Below are positions 33,860 through 45,675 of a DNA stretch of 64,000 nt, in pieces; the first letter of the stretch is position 1, and each line of letters opens with the position of its first letter. The position numbers and the translations under genes were made by a program. The stretch covers positions 16,195,746 to 16,259,745 of the forward strand of contig OY783193.1 of assembly GCA_963678675.1 (NCBI GenBank). The letters run 5' to 3'. The notes beneath the pieces were generated by a model that ran no database searches, was not told the origin of the DNA, and saw only the letters and a list, made by a program, of their open reading frames with translations. The stretch comes from Xiphydria camelus (lineage: Eukaryota > Arthropoda > Insecta > Hymenoptera > Xiphydriidae).

Positions 33860-34137
33860 AGTTATTTTCAACAAATAATAATTATTGTAAAACTGCATTA
33901 TACGTGTACCTAATTAAAATATATGTTTTTGCTCTTGATTGTTTCATTAGTATATCTATAATAATACTCTAAAAACCGTCAATACCCATTGCGCCACCCT
34001 GTATAATGTGTAGTTAATGATAACTTATTTTACTTCACAAATCATGAATTACTGGTACAGCCTGTGCTATAATATCCGTTTGTTTTGGGGCATTATGATA
34101 AGTCATTGGTGAAGCTTCTTTTGTGGTTGTATATTAT

Positions 34138-34799
34138 ACCCCCACAAAAACAGATTCTCTCTCTGTAAAAAAAGGCGGCATGTTCATTCAGTGCCAACAA
34201 AATTTGATACCTACGTAAAATACTCTCCAAAAAAGATTTGAAATCAATTAAGATCGCCATGTTCAAGATTTATATATAAAAAGTAAAAGGCATCATTTGA
34301 AAGAAAAATTATTGTAAATAAAGTTACTAAAAAGTTCGACTAAAAAAATTTATAAAAAAATTTTAATAAAAAAGAACTTGCCGCGTTTAAGTTTTCATCT
34401 TTTGTCCACTATACCGAATAATTGGTAGTGCTTGGACGGTGCTAGAGTAATTCATAAATTGCACTGCCGAAGTCAAATTCAGAGAAATTCAGAAGGCCCC
34501 CGCCTGATTGGTTTCCCGTGCGACATTCGGTATACTGGTGGTATCATATAAGTGTATGAATTTATTTAAAATCATAAGTGCATAAACATCGAGTATAATT
34601 CTGTCTGAATTTTTTATTTTGAAGGAAAAACGCGGCAAATTCTTTTTTATTAAAATTTTTTTATAAATTCTTTAGTCGAATTTTTTAGTAACTTGATTTA
34701 CAATAATTTTTCTTTCAAATGATGCCTTTTACTTTTTATATATAAATCTTGAACATGGCGATCTTAATTGATTTCAAATCTTTTTTGGAGAGTATTTTA
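34138..34799. mobile_element. CCCCCACAAAAACAG foldback, right end truncated
   Basis: The left terminus CCCCCACAAAAACAGATTCT and inverted arms built on TTTGAAATCAATTAAG and GATGCCTTTTAC are shared with the complete copy at 43249-44236. A decayed CCGTATGTC-family piece (34420-34545) is in the centre. The right end stops at 34799, where another repeat (AAATCCTTTTGCATGCACCG) begins. Confidence 0.65.
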
Positions 34800-34974
34800 A
34801 GAAATCCTTTTGCATGCACCGCTGAAATTTCGCCCTTACTCATAAATAAATTTAATGTAATTATTACTATATCATTTACAGCTTCGATGCTGACCTTACG
34901 ACTCATTTCAATCCGAGTAGAACATTCATTGCAAATATCATCATAAACATGCCAATGCAAATAAAAATCATCTA

Positions 34975-35280
34975 TTAACTGTTGCAGATCAAGTATTCCG
35001 TTGTGGTGGGGGTCCTGATTGGTCTACTCGCAAAGATGCGTATACGTTTCTTAGCGAGTAGACCAATCAGGACCCCCGCCGCAACGGAATACTTGAACCT
35101 GATTGTTCTCTTCGCTGAGTTGCGTGCAGGCAAAGATACGAGTGACTCGAGAAAGGCCCCCCTGATCTCCCGGTAGCTGTCAATTCGGGATCGGGAGATC
35201 GAAGCATGTAACCTCGAAATCAAGTGTACAAGTGATAAGATAATTATTCGGATTTCTTCGGTGAGTTTCCCCAAGTGTTT
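34975..35280. repeat. Foldback family C, inverted copy
   Basis: Reverse orientation relative to 5270-5545, with the same central palindrome (GGTCCTGATTGGTCTACTCG and complement). The outer module TTTCTTCGGTGAGTTTCCCC is also shared. Confidence 0.65.
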
Positions 35281-35282
35281 AA

Positions 35283-35625
35283 AGTAGTTACTCCATTATT
35301 GTAATCCAATTTTATTGTATCCCTTATTTTTCTGCCACGACTTTGATTATTGATAGTGGATGGATCAGCTAATAAATTTGATTTTTATTCACTATCAACT
35401 ATCAAAGTCGTGGCAGAAAAATAAGGGATACAATGGTATTGGATTACAGTAATGTAGTAACTACTTTATTATTATTTTTTCTTTCTCGATATAGTCCCTC
35501 TTTCGTATTATACTATCAGAGAAATTCCAATTTATATACCGACCGGTCAAGCGTGAAATGTACATGTACCTCACTTTTATTTCATCTCTTCTTCGCCTCT
35601 GATGTAACGATGGAAATTACAAAAT
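35283..35625. repeat. Family A foldback
   Basis: Central arms 35283-35370 and 35385-35480 pair through TCTGCCACGACTTTGAT. The right portion runs through CGTATTATACTATC and TACATGTACCTCAC. It is followed by remnants of the WFLEQQVDDPSFERNPLGFAYD frame (35690-35765). Confidence 0.65.
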
Positions 35626-35889
35626 ATCCATTTAAAGTGGCACACGTCCATGCACTCGAGACAGTAGATCCAGCTCGCCAAATGAACTAATGCAACTGGT
35701 TCTTGGAACAACAAGTGGATGATCCTTCGTTCGAAAGAAACCCCCTCGGGTTCGCATACGATCTGTAACAAATTGTAAATAACAATCATATGGGTTTTTT
35801 ATAATTATTTTAGGAAGTCCCAGAAGAAAGCAGGTGCAGTAAAATATCGATGCTGTGCTACAAAGAATAAGGAATAACCCTCGAACCCC

Positions 35890-37010
35890 CTAATCGGTAT
35901 CAGTGATTCCTCATTGACTGTCGTTACAACGGAGACAAAGAACAGATAAAATAGAAGTGAGGTACATGTACACTTCAGGTTTGACAGGTCGGTGTGTAAA
36001 TTGGGACTTGTAATAGTACGAAAGAGGAAATATATCGATAGAGAAAAAATAATGATAAAGTAATTACTTGATTGTTGTGATCCAATTCCATTGCATCTCC
36101 TATTTTTCTCCCACGGCTTTGATTGTGACAGAGAAGAAAAGCCATCAATTCGTCTCGTGCTCGCATGACGCTGAAACAAAAAATAGAATTATCACAAAGA
36201 TAATTGTCCTTCCATCGAAAGTGAGGTTAAAGCTGTCAGATGGCAATTAAACTTATCTGATGGTAATTCTTCTGGGATACTGCCGTCTCCTTCCTGCTCT
36301 TTATGCACAGGCAACCAGAGAAACACAGCACTGCATCCGTTCACTGTCTCGATTATCGAAAAAAAAACAAACGATTATTAAACTATACGGAGCGTCTGCC
36401 ACATTCACCACTATTGAGATTCATAACTCCGATTATACTGAATTTTTACATTTTATTAACAAGCGCGTCCGAGGTTCGAAATAAACGCGAGGTTAATCGT
36501 TTCGCGAATGGAAATATTTTATTAACTTTGAAAATACCCAAACATTTAAGGAATATATTCTCTCACACACTCTCACATACATTTGATGGCGTAGCGTGTG
36601 GCCGTATCTGTGTACATATTTCCGATCATGGCCGACTATCGCCGAAGTTAGGCGGAATTTTTGTGAGATTTTGACATATATATATCGCCCGAGAAATCGG
36701 ATTCTCGACTTTTAGGCGCAAGGGGCGTGGCTTCGCGTTGCTAAGGAAAAATCTCTGTTAATATGTAACTTATAACATTTATTCTGGTCTCTATCAACAG
36801 AGAATAGTCAATTTACATGGCGTAACTAAGCATAGTTTTGGTTATAACCGTATATTTATTGAGAAAATTCGATGTAAAAATTGAGGGGTGCAGGGGGCAG
36901 ACATTTGTGGTGTAAAGAGACACGGGTGCTCGCGACATCAGCGCTGTCGTGTCTGAGTGCGAAACTACTTGAACGAACATGCCGCGAGACACTGTCGTGT
37001 CTCTTGATAT
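35890..37010. repeat. About 1.1-kb direct repeat, copy 1
   Basis: Matches 57560-58998 in the same orientation. Shared blocks include GGTTTGACAGGTCGGTGTG, AACAAGCGCGTCCGAGG, TATATATATCGCCCGAGAAA and TTGAGGGGTG. No protein is apparent. This copy lacks the 337-bp insertion found in copy 2 at 58084-58420. Confidence 0.7.
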
Positions 37011-37151
37011 GACGATTCATAGCCGTACGAGGTAATAGTTTGCGGAGAAAATACTGTTGAATTCGTACAGCTGCTTGACAAAGGAATTTCTGTGTGCAAG
37101 TTACTTTGTTTCATACTTTTTAGTCTGTATCTTGTTAATAGCGCCTGTATT

Positions 37152-37568
37152 TCACCCTGCTCCAATACAGCATCCTAAGACCAGGTTCAATTCATCTTCA
37201 AGAGGGAATTTTTTTAGTGGGGCTAGAACGCCATGGCCAAAAAGTTTGAATACATCATTTTGTTCATCTTCAGCCGTAATAAGAGACCCGGTCAGGTTCT
37301 TAATATCAGTGACACATGAAGTAACTTCTTTCACTCTGCTATTTAATAATTTCCTACGCTTTGGTGCAAATCCTGGAGTTGTGGCATGAGTCGGTTTGTT
37401 CAATTGATTTTTACACAGACTATTTTTTCTCCCTTGCCGTGATTCTTCTTGCATGTCTTCCTCCTCTTGGACCAGAGAGTTCTCTTGGGTTTGAGATTCT
37501 TGCCATTGAGATTCCTCTTGATGTGTTTGTGAGTTTTCCTCATCGTGTGGTTCTCCGTCTTTCTGCAA
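37152..37568 (-). pseudogene. Possible BESS/MADF-type accessory protein fragment
   Basis: The frame is acidic and glutamine-rich (QEESQWQESQTQENS...) with a basic PKRRKLL patch, then ITAEDEQNDVFKLFGHGVLAPLKKFPLEDELNLVLG. The DE.DVF..FG....LK..P pattern recalls the BESS-like C-terminus of MADF proteins carried by PIF/Harbinger elements. It lies beside a Harbinger relic, on the opposite strand, as expected of such a pair. The assignment is tentative. Confidence 0.4.
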
Positions 37569-37639
37569 AACATTAATAATACTTATTATAACTATACTAA
37601 ATTTATTAATAGTATTACATTACATTTCATATTAAATTT

Positions 37640-39285
37640 TTGAAGTGAAACTTCTTTGCGGAGGGTACTGAATGCGCACCCGAGGAGACGAAAATCGTAA
37701 CGAAACCCATACACTCCACCACTCTCGACCGTGTCTAACTCATACAGCGCTCTCGACCCTGTCCCAATACACCGCTGTCGACTCTGCAAGCGTGCCACGT
37801 GTTGGATCGCCTTGCCTAGTGAAGCTGCCGCCGTTCGTTTGTCTACATATTCCGAGGCAAAAATGTCTTAAGGCTGCCTTGCGCGGCAGTCTCGCGAGCC
37901 AGCCTCGGAAAATATGTGTTCCGTCGCAAAGGGGACTTCTACGTTATTTCTCTTACCGCTCACTATTATCGCAACCTAAGTAACGCACTAATCTAGATCT
38001 AATCTGTACATCGGTCGCAACAGCGAAGCGGGCGGTATGTTTTGGTGAATGGGGGTTGCGAATGCGTTCGCAGTCCCACACCTTTCCCTCAAAATAACCT
38101 CGCAGTGTATCTAAATGTAAACCACGGCTACATCACGGAATTACTGTATCTCTTTGAATCCAATATAATCACCAGTAATATTGTGAGTGCAGTGTTAAAT
38201 CATTTCAACTAACCGATACGGTTTAAATCCACCACACCACATTTTCGGTCACTAGTCGTGTCACGCAGTAGTGCCTTCGGGATTTACGACTTCGAGGAGA
38301 TCTACTCTTGATCGCACATGTTATAGTTATTAATTTGAAACTGAAGAATAAATGAAGCAAAAATCAATCGCGGTTTAGACTGTGCAGAGGGGGTCTGGTT
38401 TGTGTTGCTCGAGAGGGTTTCTTCGGGCAATGGAAGCTATTGTTCATATTACGAGGCGACGCAGTGTCGCACCTCCACTAAGAGGACTGTTAGACTCACC
38501 ATAAATCTAGCGTTTAGGACCCTTTTTGAGTGTATCCTTGGGAGAAGCCAGACTAGAGGGCGCAGAGTTACTTATGAGTTGTTTGTATTTCGTTTGTCGC
38601 ATTTTTAGTTTTCCGGATTTTACCGCATCGAGTGGCCGGCCATACGGAGCTCGTGTAGTCTGCGATCGGAGTCGCGATTTTTCTCGAGAAACCACCGTGC
38701 ATGTACATTCTTTCGCGCGCGCGCGTGTGTTTGTATGTGTTAATTTATAATTATTATTGCAAAAAAGGCCACAGAACGGTCGAAATAGTACAGTGATAGG
38801 CAACGTGTTAAATAAACTTTCCATTTCGTAAACGTCAATGAACACTGAACATTCTTTCGCGTGTGTGTTATATTAAATTTATTATGGTAAAAACAAGAAA
38901 ACAACGGGCAAAAGAGTTTCGTGAGAGGTAACGTGTAAAGAAAGCGATGATGAAGGTACTACCTAAAACTAGTACAGAACGAAATCGAGGATGGAGAGAA
39001 AGAATTAAATTCACACAATCACACATTCATGGATCTGAGCATAGTTGAGGGTGAAAAAAACAACAAAACGTGTGGCCGCCACACGCGGAAGAAGTGAAAC
39101 TTCGATACCAGTTTCTCTGAATTTGATTCCGGTGGTATTAGTTTCAATTGGCTCTATACAAGTCTTTTACTATGCTTCTTCGTAGAACCAATTGAAACTA
39201 ATACCACCGGAATCAAATTCAGAGAAACTGGTATCGAAGTTTCACTTCTTCCGCGTGTGGCGGCCACACGTTTTGTTTTTTATTA
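37640..39285. repeat. About 1.7-kb direct repeat, copy A
   Basis: Begins TTGAAGTGAAACTTCTTTGC and matches 39425-41205 in order and orientation, including CGACGCAGTGTC.CACCTCCAC and a terminal palindrome (39075-39271). It contains a broken frame, MVKTRKQRAKEFRER..., homologous to the better frame in copy B. Confidence 0.75.
39075..39271. repeat. Foldback element in copy A
   Basis: ACGTGTGGCCGCCACACGCG leads into GGAAGAAGTGAAACTTCG and is mirrored at the right. Arms are about 90 bp. The same palindrome is at 40983-41183 in copy B. Confidence 0.7.
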
Positions 39286-39424
39286 TAGGTGCCTGAGACT
39301 CGAGAGGAATGGAAAACTATAGAACGCGATTTCAACACTCGTTGGAATTTTCCAGGGTGCTACGGAGCAGTCGACAGGAAACACGTCAACATTCGCGCTC
39401 CTTCTCATTGCGGTACCGAATATA

Positions 39425-41205
39425 TATTGAAGTGAAACTTCTTTGCTGAGGGTACTAAAATCGCGCTCGCCGACACGAGGGTCCGTAACGAAACCCACAC
39501 ACTCCAGCGCTTCCGACCGTGACTCACTCATACAGCGCTCTCGACCCTGCCCCAATACACCGCTCTCAACTCTGCCCCATTCCACCGTTACCGACCCTAT
39601 CCCATACCACCGCTCTCTACCGTACGTAGGCGCCGTAGGTACCGTCTATCGCCTTTGCCAGGCAAGCCACATGTGTCGATTTTGCGAGGCTGGAGCGCCA
39701 GGCCGCCGTGCGACTATCACTCACGCGGCGAGGCTCACTATTATCGCAACCTCAGTAAAACGCACTAATCTAGATATCATCTGTACATCGGTCGCAACAG
39801 CGAGGCAGGCGGTATGTTTTGGGGTGAATGGGGGTTACAAATGCGTTCGCAGTCCCACACATTTCCCTCAAAACTACCTCTCAGAGTATCTAATTGTAAA
39901 CCACGGCTACATCACGGATTTACTATATCTTTTTGAATCCAATATAATCACCAGTAATATTGTGAGTGCAGTGTTAAATCATTTCAACTAACCGATACGG
40001 TTTAAATCCACCACTCAACGTTTTCGGTCACTATTCGTGTCACGCAGTAGTGCCTTCGGGATTTACGACCTCGAGGAGATCTACTCTTGATCGCACATGT
40101 TATAGTTATTAACTTGAAACTGAAGAAAAATGACGCAAAAATCAATCGCTGTTTAGACTGTGCAGAGGGGGTCAGGTTTGTGTTGCTCGAGAGGGTTTCT
40201 TCAGGCGATGGAAGCTATTGTTCGTATTATGAGGCGACGCAGTGTCTCACCTCCACTAAGTGGACTGTTTAGTCTCACCATAAATCTAGCATTTAGGACC
40301 CTTTTTTGGTCGTATCCGTAAGATGATATGAGAAGCCAGACTAGAAGGTGCAGAGTTACTTGTGAGTTGTTTGTATTTCGTTTGCACATTTTCAGTTTTC
40401 CGGATTTTACCGCGTCGACTGGCCGGCTATACGGAGCTCGTGTAGTCTGCGATCGGAGTCGTGACCTTTCTCGAGTAACCACCATGCATTACTGTACATT
40501 CTTTCGTGTGTGTGTATTAATTTATAATTATTGTTGCAAAAAAAAACAACAGAACGGTCAAAAGAGTACAGTGACAGGCAACATGTAAAATAAACTTTCA
40601 ATTTCGTTAACGTCAATGAACACTGAACATTCTTTCGCGTGTGTGTTATATTACAATTATGGCAAAAACAGGAAAAGAACGGGCAAAATAGTTTCGTGAC
40701 AGGCACCGTCTAAAGGAAACAACGACGAAGACACTACCTAAAACTGATGCAGAACGAAGTCGAAAATGGAGGGAGAGGATTAAATTAACACAATCAAATA
40801 TTGCTATATCTGCTAATGCAGATCAACACCAGTCCCAAACCCTGGAGAATGTAACAGATTTTCAAGTTCCTGGAGGATCCAATATCGGTGAAAATACATC
40901 CAGTGAATATGATATTCCTTACACTACATTTTGTGCCCATAAAAAAATGTATATTGAATTCAACAAAAAAAAACATAAAACGTTTGGCCGCCACACGCGG
41001 AAGAAGTGAAACTTCTATATCAGTTTCTCTGAATTTGATTCCGATGGTATTAGTTTCAATTGGCTCTATACAAGTCTTTTACACTGCTTCTTCGTAGAGC
41101 CAATTGAAACTAATACCACCGGAATCAAATTCAGAGAAACTGATATCGAAGTTTCACTTCTTCCGCATGTGGCGGCCACACGTTTTGTGTTTTAATTGTT
41201 AATAC
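39425..41205. repeat. About 1.8-kb direct repeat, copy B (inserted in a transposase)
   Basis: Homologous to 37640-39285 and inserted between the codons for CGTEY and NYKKQ of the Harbinger relic. It starts TTGAAGTGAAACTTCTTTGC. A third, partial inverted copy is at 28090-28205. No element type is evident; precise ends are not flanked by an obvious TSD. Confidence 0.65.
40659..41009 (+). pseudogene. KxxAERxRxWRER-motif frame in copy B
   Basis: The frame reads MAKTGKERAK, a stop, FRDRHRLKETTTKTLPKTDAERSRKWRERIKLTQS..., then about 60 residues to a TGA inside the foldback. Two short basic repeats (K-T-x-x-E-R-A-K-x-F-R-x-R and K-T-x-A-E-R-x-R-x-W-R-E-R) are typical of the N-termini of several insect transposon proteins, Helitron helicases among them. 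The C-terminus is replaced by palindrome sequence, so the product would be truncated. Confidence 0.5.
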
Positions 41206-42031
41206 GGTATCGGAGATTAGAAATTATGTTGCTTGAGATCGATGAAATGGTTAATATACGGAAAGTAACGGTTAACATATCATTCATTAGCAGCATTTAC
41301 CGTAGGATTATCATTATTACCCACACATTTGAACAATTTTATTAACTATAAAAAGCAAAACAGCATCTTCTTACTAGCTATTGTTGATGGGAATTACTGT
41401 TTCCGATTCATTGACGTAGGATGTAATGGGAAGGCATCGGATGGAGAGGTTTTTGCTCGGAGTCCTATTTGTACAGCTTTCGAGAACAACATTTTGCCGG
41501 ATGGAGGATTAATTGTTGGGGATGATGCCTTCCCATTAAAATCCTATTTACTCAAACCATTTTCGCTCATTCAGTTGTCAATTGAATAAAAAATATTCAA
41601 CTATAGATTATCCCGCGCTAGAAGGGTAGTTGAAAACGCCTTCGGAATACTAGCCAACAAATTTCGAATCTTCGATAAACCAATAGGTTGTGAACTTAGA
41701 ACTGTTGACAAGATCATTCGTATTTGCTGCGTTCTGCACAACTGGTTAAGATGTACGACCGCAAATTTTTATGTACCTAGAGGATCAGTAGATGAAGAAG
41801 ATATTGAGCATGACTTAATTATTCCGGGAGCATGGAGGGAGGAAAGAAATAGCCTGCCGTCGATTGAACGCATAGGAAGTAACTACTCATCTCAGGTCGT
41901 AAGAAAATTAAGAGACAAATACATGCAGTACTTCATGAATGAAGGATCACTTTCTTGGCAAAATCGAATTATTTATTAAAGTGTTATGTCAATTGCGAAC
42001 CGAATTAATGTAAAATTCAAAAAAAAAATGT

Positions 42032-42910
42032 GGTTGGGATTTGTGAATATTGGTATCTGTAATCGAAGTAATTTCAAACAATTTAAAATCTTATAACTGT
42101 AGAATAGTATCTTATTTCATAAGGCGGAAATCCGAGGTTTTTTCAGACTGTGTTTAATTAGGTCGTAGCACGAGGCATGATGGGGGGCGAGGCTCGCCGA
42201 ATGACATATACTATTTTTTCTCACGAATGCCCATTTCTCAAAACAAAACATATACACGGCTCATTTCACGTTGAGTTCATCAGTTTGAAAAAAGGACCCA
42301 CTTCGGACTAAGCAATCGCGCCAGTCTGAGTAAAGTACTTTTGACAGCCTGCGGACTCCCGCTCTGTATCACGCGGGAAAAACGCCATATTACGGTCTAA
42401 AAATAAGCTGGAAAAGACCTCGAAATGGGCATGAGTGAGAAAAAAATATTTTTCATTTTCATTTTCATTTAATAATGCCACGCTTGACACAATCGGCTTA
42501 TGATAGCTAAAATAAATAAGTGAGTCGGAGTAGAGCCGATCGACGAGGAGTTACTCCGACTCACTTACTATACATGGCGAACACCACTTCCATACAACAT
42601 TGTTCTGCCAGATGTTTACACATCAATTAGTTATTCTAACTTGTAATTGATGTGTAAACTTCTGGCAGAACAATGTTGCATGGAAGTGGTGTTCGCCATG
42701 TACAGTAAGTGAGTCGGAGTAACTTCTCGTCGATCGGCTCTACTCCGACTCACTTATTTATTTTAGCTATCATAAGCCGATTGTGTCAAGCGCGGCATTA
42801 TTATGTGAAAATGAAAATGAAAAATATTTTTCTACAGTTATAAGATTTAAAATTGTTTGAAATTACTTCGATTACAGATACAAATATTCACAAATCCCAA
42901 TCACATTTCC
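42032..42910. repeat. Large nested palindrome
   Basis: The inner palindrome 42438-42833 has about 190-bp arms through TAAGTGAGTCGGAGTAGAGC and CATGGCGAACACCACTTCC. Outside it, 42032-42105 and 42834-42910 are again inverted (TTTGTGAATATTGGTATCTG). It lies just after the Harbinger transposase relic, so the outer arms may be the relic's duplicated 3' end. About 330 bp at 42106-42437 are unpaired. Confidence 0.7.
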
Positions 42911-43248
42911 GTTCCATAGTTACCACTCACGAGATGTTTACACATCAGTGTCTCGAGTACTAGCAGACTCGTTTTGTTTTTTTTCTCACGTACCTGGATA
43001 AGCCGGGTACTACATTAGATGGCTCGCGATGATCCGTCCGATAATTGGTTTCCAGGAAAGGTATAAACCGTGGTGTTCACAGCTTACATTCCCGGAATAT
43101 GCCGTTTCGGAGAACTTAGGATTAGCTAAGGATTGGCGAGGTATTTATGACTGTGATACTATTAAATGGTGCGAATCGTTGTGTCGAATTCCATTTATCC
43201 GCTCGTTATTTCTCGATAGAATAGCAACCCTAAATTAGTATAGGATAT

Positions 43249-44236
43249 CCCCCCACAAAAACAGATTCTCTGTAAAAAAAAGACGGCATGTTCATTCAGT
43301 GCCAACAAAAATTGATACGTAAAATACTCTCCAAAAAAGATTTGAAATCAATTAAGGTCGCCATGTTCAAGATTTATGTATAAAAAGTAAAAGGCATCAT
43401 TTGAAAGGAAAATTATTGTAACTCGTTACTACAAAATTCGACTAAAAAAATTTATAAAAAAATTTTAATAAAAAAGAACTTGCCGCGTTTAAGTTTTCAT
43501 ATTTTGTCCACTATACCGAATAATTTGCAGTGCTTGGACGGTGCTAGAGTGATTCATAAATTGCACTGCCGAAGTCAAATTCAGAGAAATTCAGAAGGCC
43601 CCCGCCTGATCGGTTTCTCGTGCGACGTTCGGTATACTGGTGGTATCATATAAGAGTGTATGAATTTATTTAAAATCTCTCATAAGTGCATAAACATCGA
43701 ATGTAATTCTCTGTAAATTTTTTATTTTGAAGGAAAAAACGCGGCAAGTTCTTTTTTATGAAAATTTGTTTATACCTAAATTTTTTTAGTCGAATTTTTT
43801 AGTAACGAGTTACAATAATTTTCCTTTCAAATGATGCCTTTTACTTTTTATACATAAATCTTGAACATGGCGACCTTAATTGATTTCAAATCTTTTTTGG
43901 AGAGTATTTTACGTATCAATTTTTGTTGGCACTGAATGAACATGCCGCCTTTTTTTTACAGAGAATCTGTGGCGACCCATCGCGCTACGGCGCCCCGCCG
44001 CCAGGTGGCGCCACCCGTCGACTCCACGGCTTTCGGCTTCTCGTTAGTGGTCCACCAACGGGCAAGTTTCTATATAAGACCGCAACTGCCCGTCTCTCAC
44101 CGAGGACCACAGAGCGTCTAAGGCAGGAGTCGGCCTAGCCTTACTGACGAGTCCACAGGCCGACTCCGGGACGAAACGCTCCCCCGATAAGATGGCGACC
44201 ACATCCTTTTCGCCACAAATCTGTTTTTGTGGGGGG
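43249..44236. mobile_element. CCCCCCACAAAAACAG foldback, complete
   Basis: The termini CCCCCCACAAAAACAG and CTGTTTTTGTGGGGGG close an inverted repeat of about 250-bp arms, with an inner decayed CCGTATGTC-type piece. A solo LTR is inserted at 43968-44217 near the right end; removing it restores GAGAATCTGTTTTTG. It encodes nothing. Confidence 0.75.
43968..44217. mobile_element. Solo LTR of the TRIM family
   Basis: Begins TGTGGCGACCC and ends CGCCACA, with a perfect AATC duplication (43964-43967 and 44218-44221). It shares GTCTAAGGCAGGAGTCGG and GACTCCGGGACGAAACGCTC with the TRIM LTRs, but the 5' third diverges. It arose by recombination between two LTRs. Confidence 0.85.
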
Positions 44237-44562
44237 ATTTCATTACTTTTTGGAATTTATTCATGAGGAGAATACGTAGGTACCTACATGTAGGAGAATA
44301 GCTTTTTATTACCACCAAATTAAAATCTCACATTTTATACCGATACGAGCTAATTAATTATAACCACGTTACTTTTGATTTATTCTCGTGATATTTTGAA
44401 AGGGATTTATAAACTAGAGTGCCTTTATATTTTTCACTTTGCTTTAGTATTTTGGAGAAATAAAACATACCGCTTTCGAATTTACAGGCCATCGGATTTT
44501 TCTTATACCTTGGTCGTCTTCAGAAATTCATGTAGACATTTTAGCTTTAACTCTAACAATAA
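44237..44562. other. Nothing recognised
   Basis: AT-rich sequence with a single short open frame (44375-44599) lacking motifs. It ends at TAA (44560-44562), the left target duplication of the large foldback. Confidence 0.45.
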
Positions 44563-44824
44563 GGGCCGGTTTTACCAACACGGTATAAACGCCGTATAGC
44601 GCTATACTGAGAATAACCTGTACGCAAGCGTTTTACCACGATGGTATAAGTCTGGAATAGGATAAACTTTGGAATAAATGCAGGGATAGCTTATCCGGCA
44701 GTTTCAGCGCTGGATAAGCTAGCTATTCTCGGGATAACCTAACTTTTTGTTTACGTCTTTATTATTCCGTGACAGAATCACAACCGTGACAGAATCATAA
44801 TAATTGTTATTAGTTGTGTAATAG

Positions 44825-45184
44825 AGTTGAATGATGTGCCAGTTTTCGAATCATCATCTGATGATGAAATTGACGTCTTACAAAGAATGAGAAATCTTAG
44901 GAAAATACGTGCCCGGTAAGTAAATAAAGGATAGCTATACCTACTATAATTTATAACCAATATCTAATACAAAACTATTCCAGAGTTGACTATTTCGAAG
45001 AATACAATGGTTGTAGAATTCTTCACTTGATTTCGTTTGGAAAAACAAACCTGTCCGAGATTATTGGGCCAAATACGACATCGCATTGCTACGAGGTCGC
45101 AAAGAAATGCAGCAATTCAGCCAGCAACGAAATTATTGCCAACTTTAAGATTTCTTGCTTCGGGATCAATGCTAATTACTGTAG
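44825..45184 (+). pseudogene. HARBI1-like transposase 5' exons, left arm
   Basis: The frames read VPVFESSSDDEIDVLQRMRNLRKIRAR before a GT donor, then VDYFEEYNGCRI, and in a shifted frame LLGQIRHRIATRSQRNAAIQPATKLL, TLRFLASGSMLITVG, ending at a second donor (GTAATC). This is the acidic N-terminus and helix-turn-helix region of PIF/Harbinger transposases. The catalytic domain is absent. The mirrored copy is at 48033-48392. Confidence 0.75.
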
Positions 45185-45222
45185 GTAATCGTTTTTATCA
45201 TAATGTTAAAACTTTTAATTAG

Positions 45223-45675
45223 TTATTATTATATGCCGCCACCTCTGCAACCTCCGACGACTCCTAACATTCCGAGAAGAGCTAGTTCACAGGACTACAA
45301 GTTCGTCGATCGGCATAAACCGCCACTGATCTCCCAAAAATCAATGGGTGACATACTGAAAAACATCGACAAAGTCAAATTGAAACTCGTCACAAGGTAC
45401 GATTAAACACTTTTATCCCGGTAAACTTTTAATTCACCAGGAACAAAGAGGAGTTTCGCATTGTCAGAATGTCGTGGCTGCGAAGGATTGATTTTGTTCA
45501 CAGTGGGCTTTTAAACGTGTTTTTCAGATCGCCGGGTGGGAGACCTTTGCGAGCCAAACGAGAAAATAGCTCTTACAACGACCTTCAAGAGATCTTACGG
45601 AAACGATATATCGCAATGCAATCGGCGGACAGTAGAAATTCCACCGCGACGTTGACGTTCGATAATTCGTTCTAG
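45223..45675 (+). pseudogene. Captured exons resembling mitochondrial fission regulator, left arm
   Basis: Two exons, 45223-45396 and 45528-45675, are joined by a GT-AG intron and keep frame to a stop. The product reads MPPPLQPPTTPNIPRRASSQ..., SMGDILKNIDKVKLKLVTR / SPGGRPLRAKRENSSYNDLQ, EILRKRYIAMQSADSRN... The proline run followed by a D-[IV]-L-K-x-[IM]-x-K-V-K-L-x-x-V-x-R-S-P-G-G motif resembles the C-terminal half of MTFR1/MTFR2 proteins, which act at mitochondria. About 500 bp of 3' sequence follow. The N-terminal exons are absent; upstream is Harbinger sequence ending in its own donor, so a fusion transcript is conceivable. Confidence 0.6.

Larger units (their letters stand above)
39292..41978 (+). 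pseudogene. PIF/Harbinger DDE_4 transposase relic, split by copy B
   Basis: The first part (39292-39424) reads PETREEWKTIERDFNTRWNF then PGCYGAVDRKHVNIRAPSHCGTEY, the first catalytic aspartate motif with G replaced by R. The frame resumes after copy B at about 41340 with YKKQNSIFLLAIVDGNYCF, FIDVGCNGKASDGEVFARS, DGGLIVGDDAFPLK (second aspartate), then a frameshift near 41585 and SRARRVVENAFGIL (glutamate), ending LSWQNRIIY at 41978. The order is that of DDE_Tnp_4. Insertion of the 1.8-kb unit and the frameshift make it dead. Confidence 0.8.

Noticed and set aside
43029..43238. 69-codon frame MIRPIIGFQERYKPWCSQLT...
   Set aside because: Protein-like composition but no family I recognise and no splice context. 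Left unannotated.
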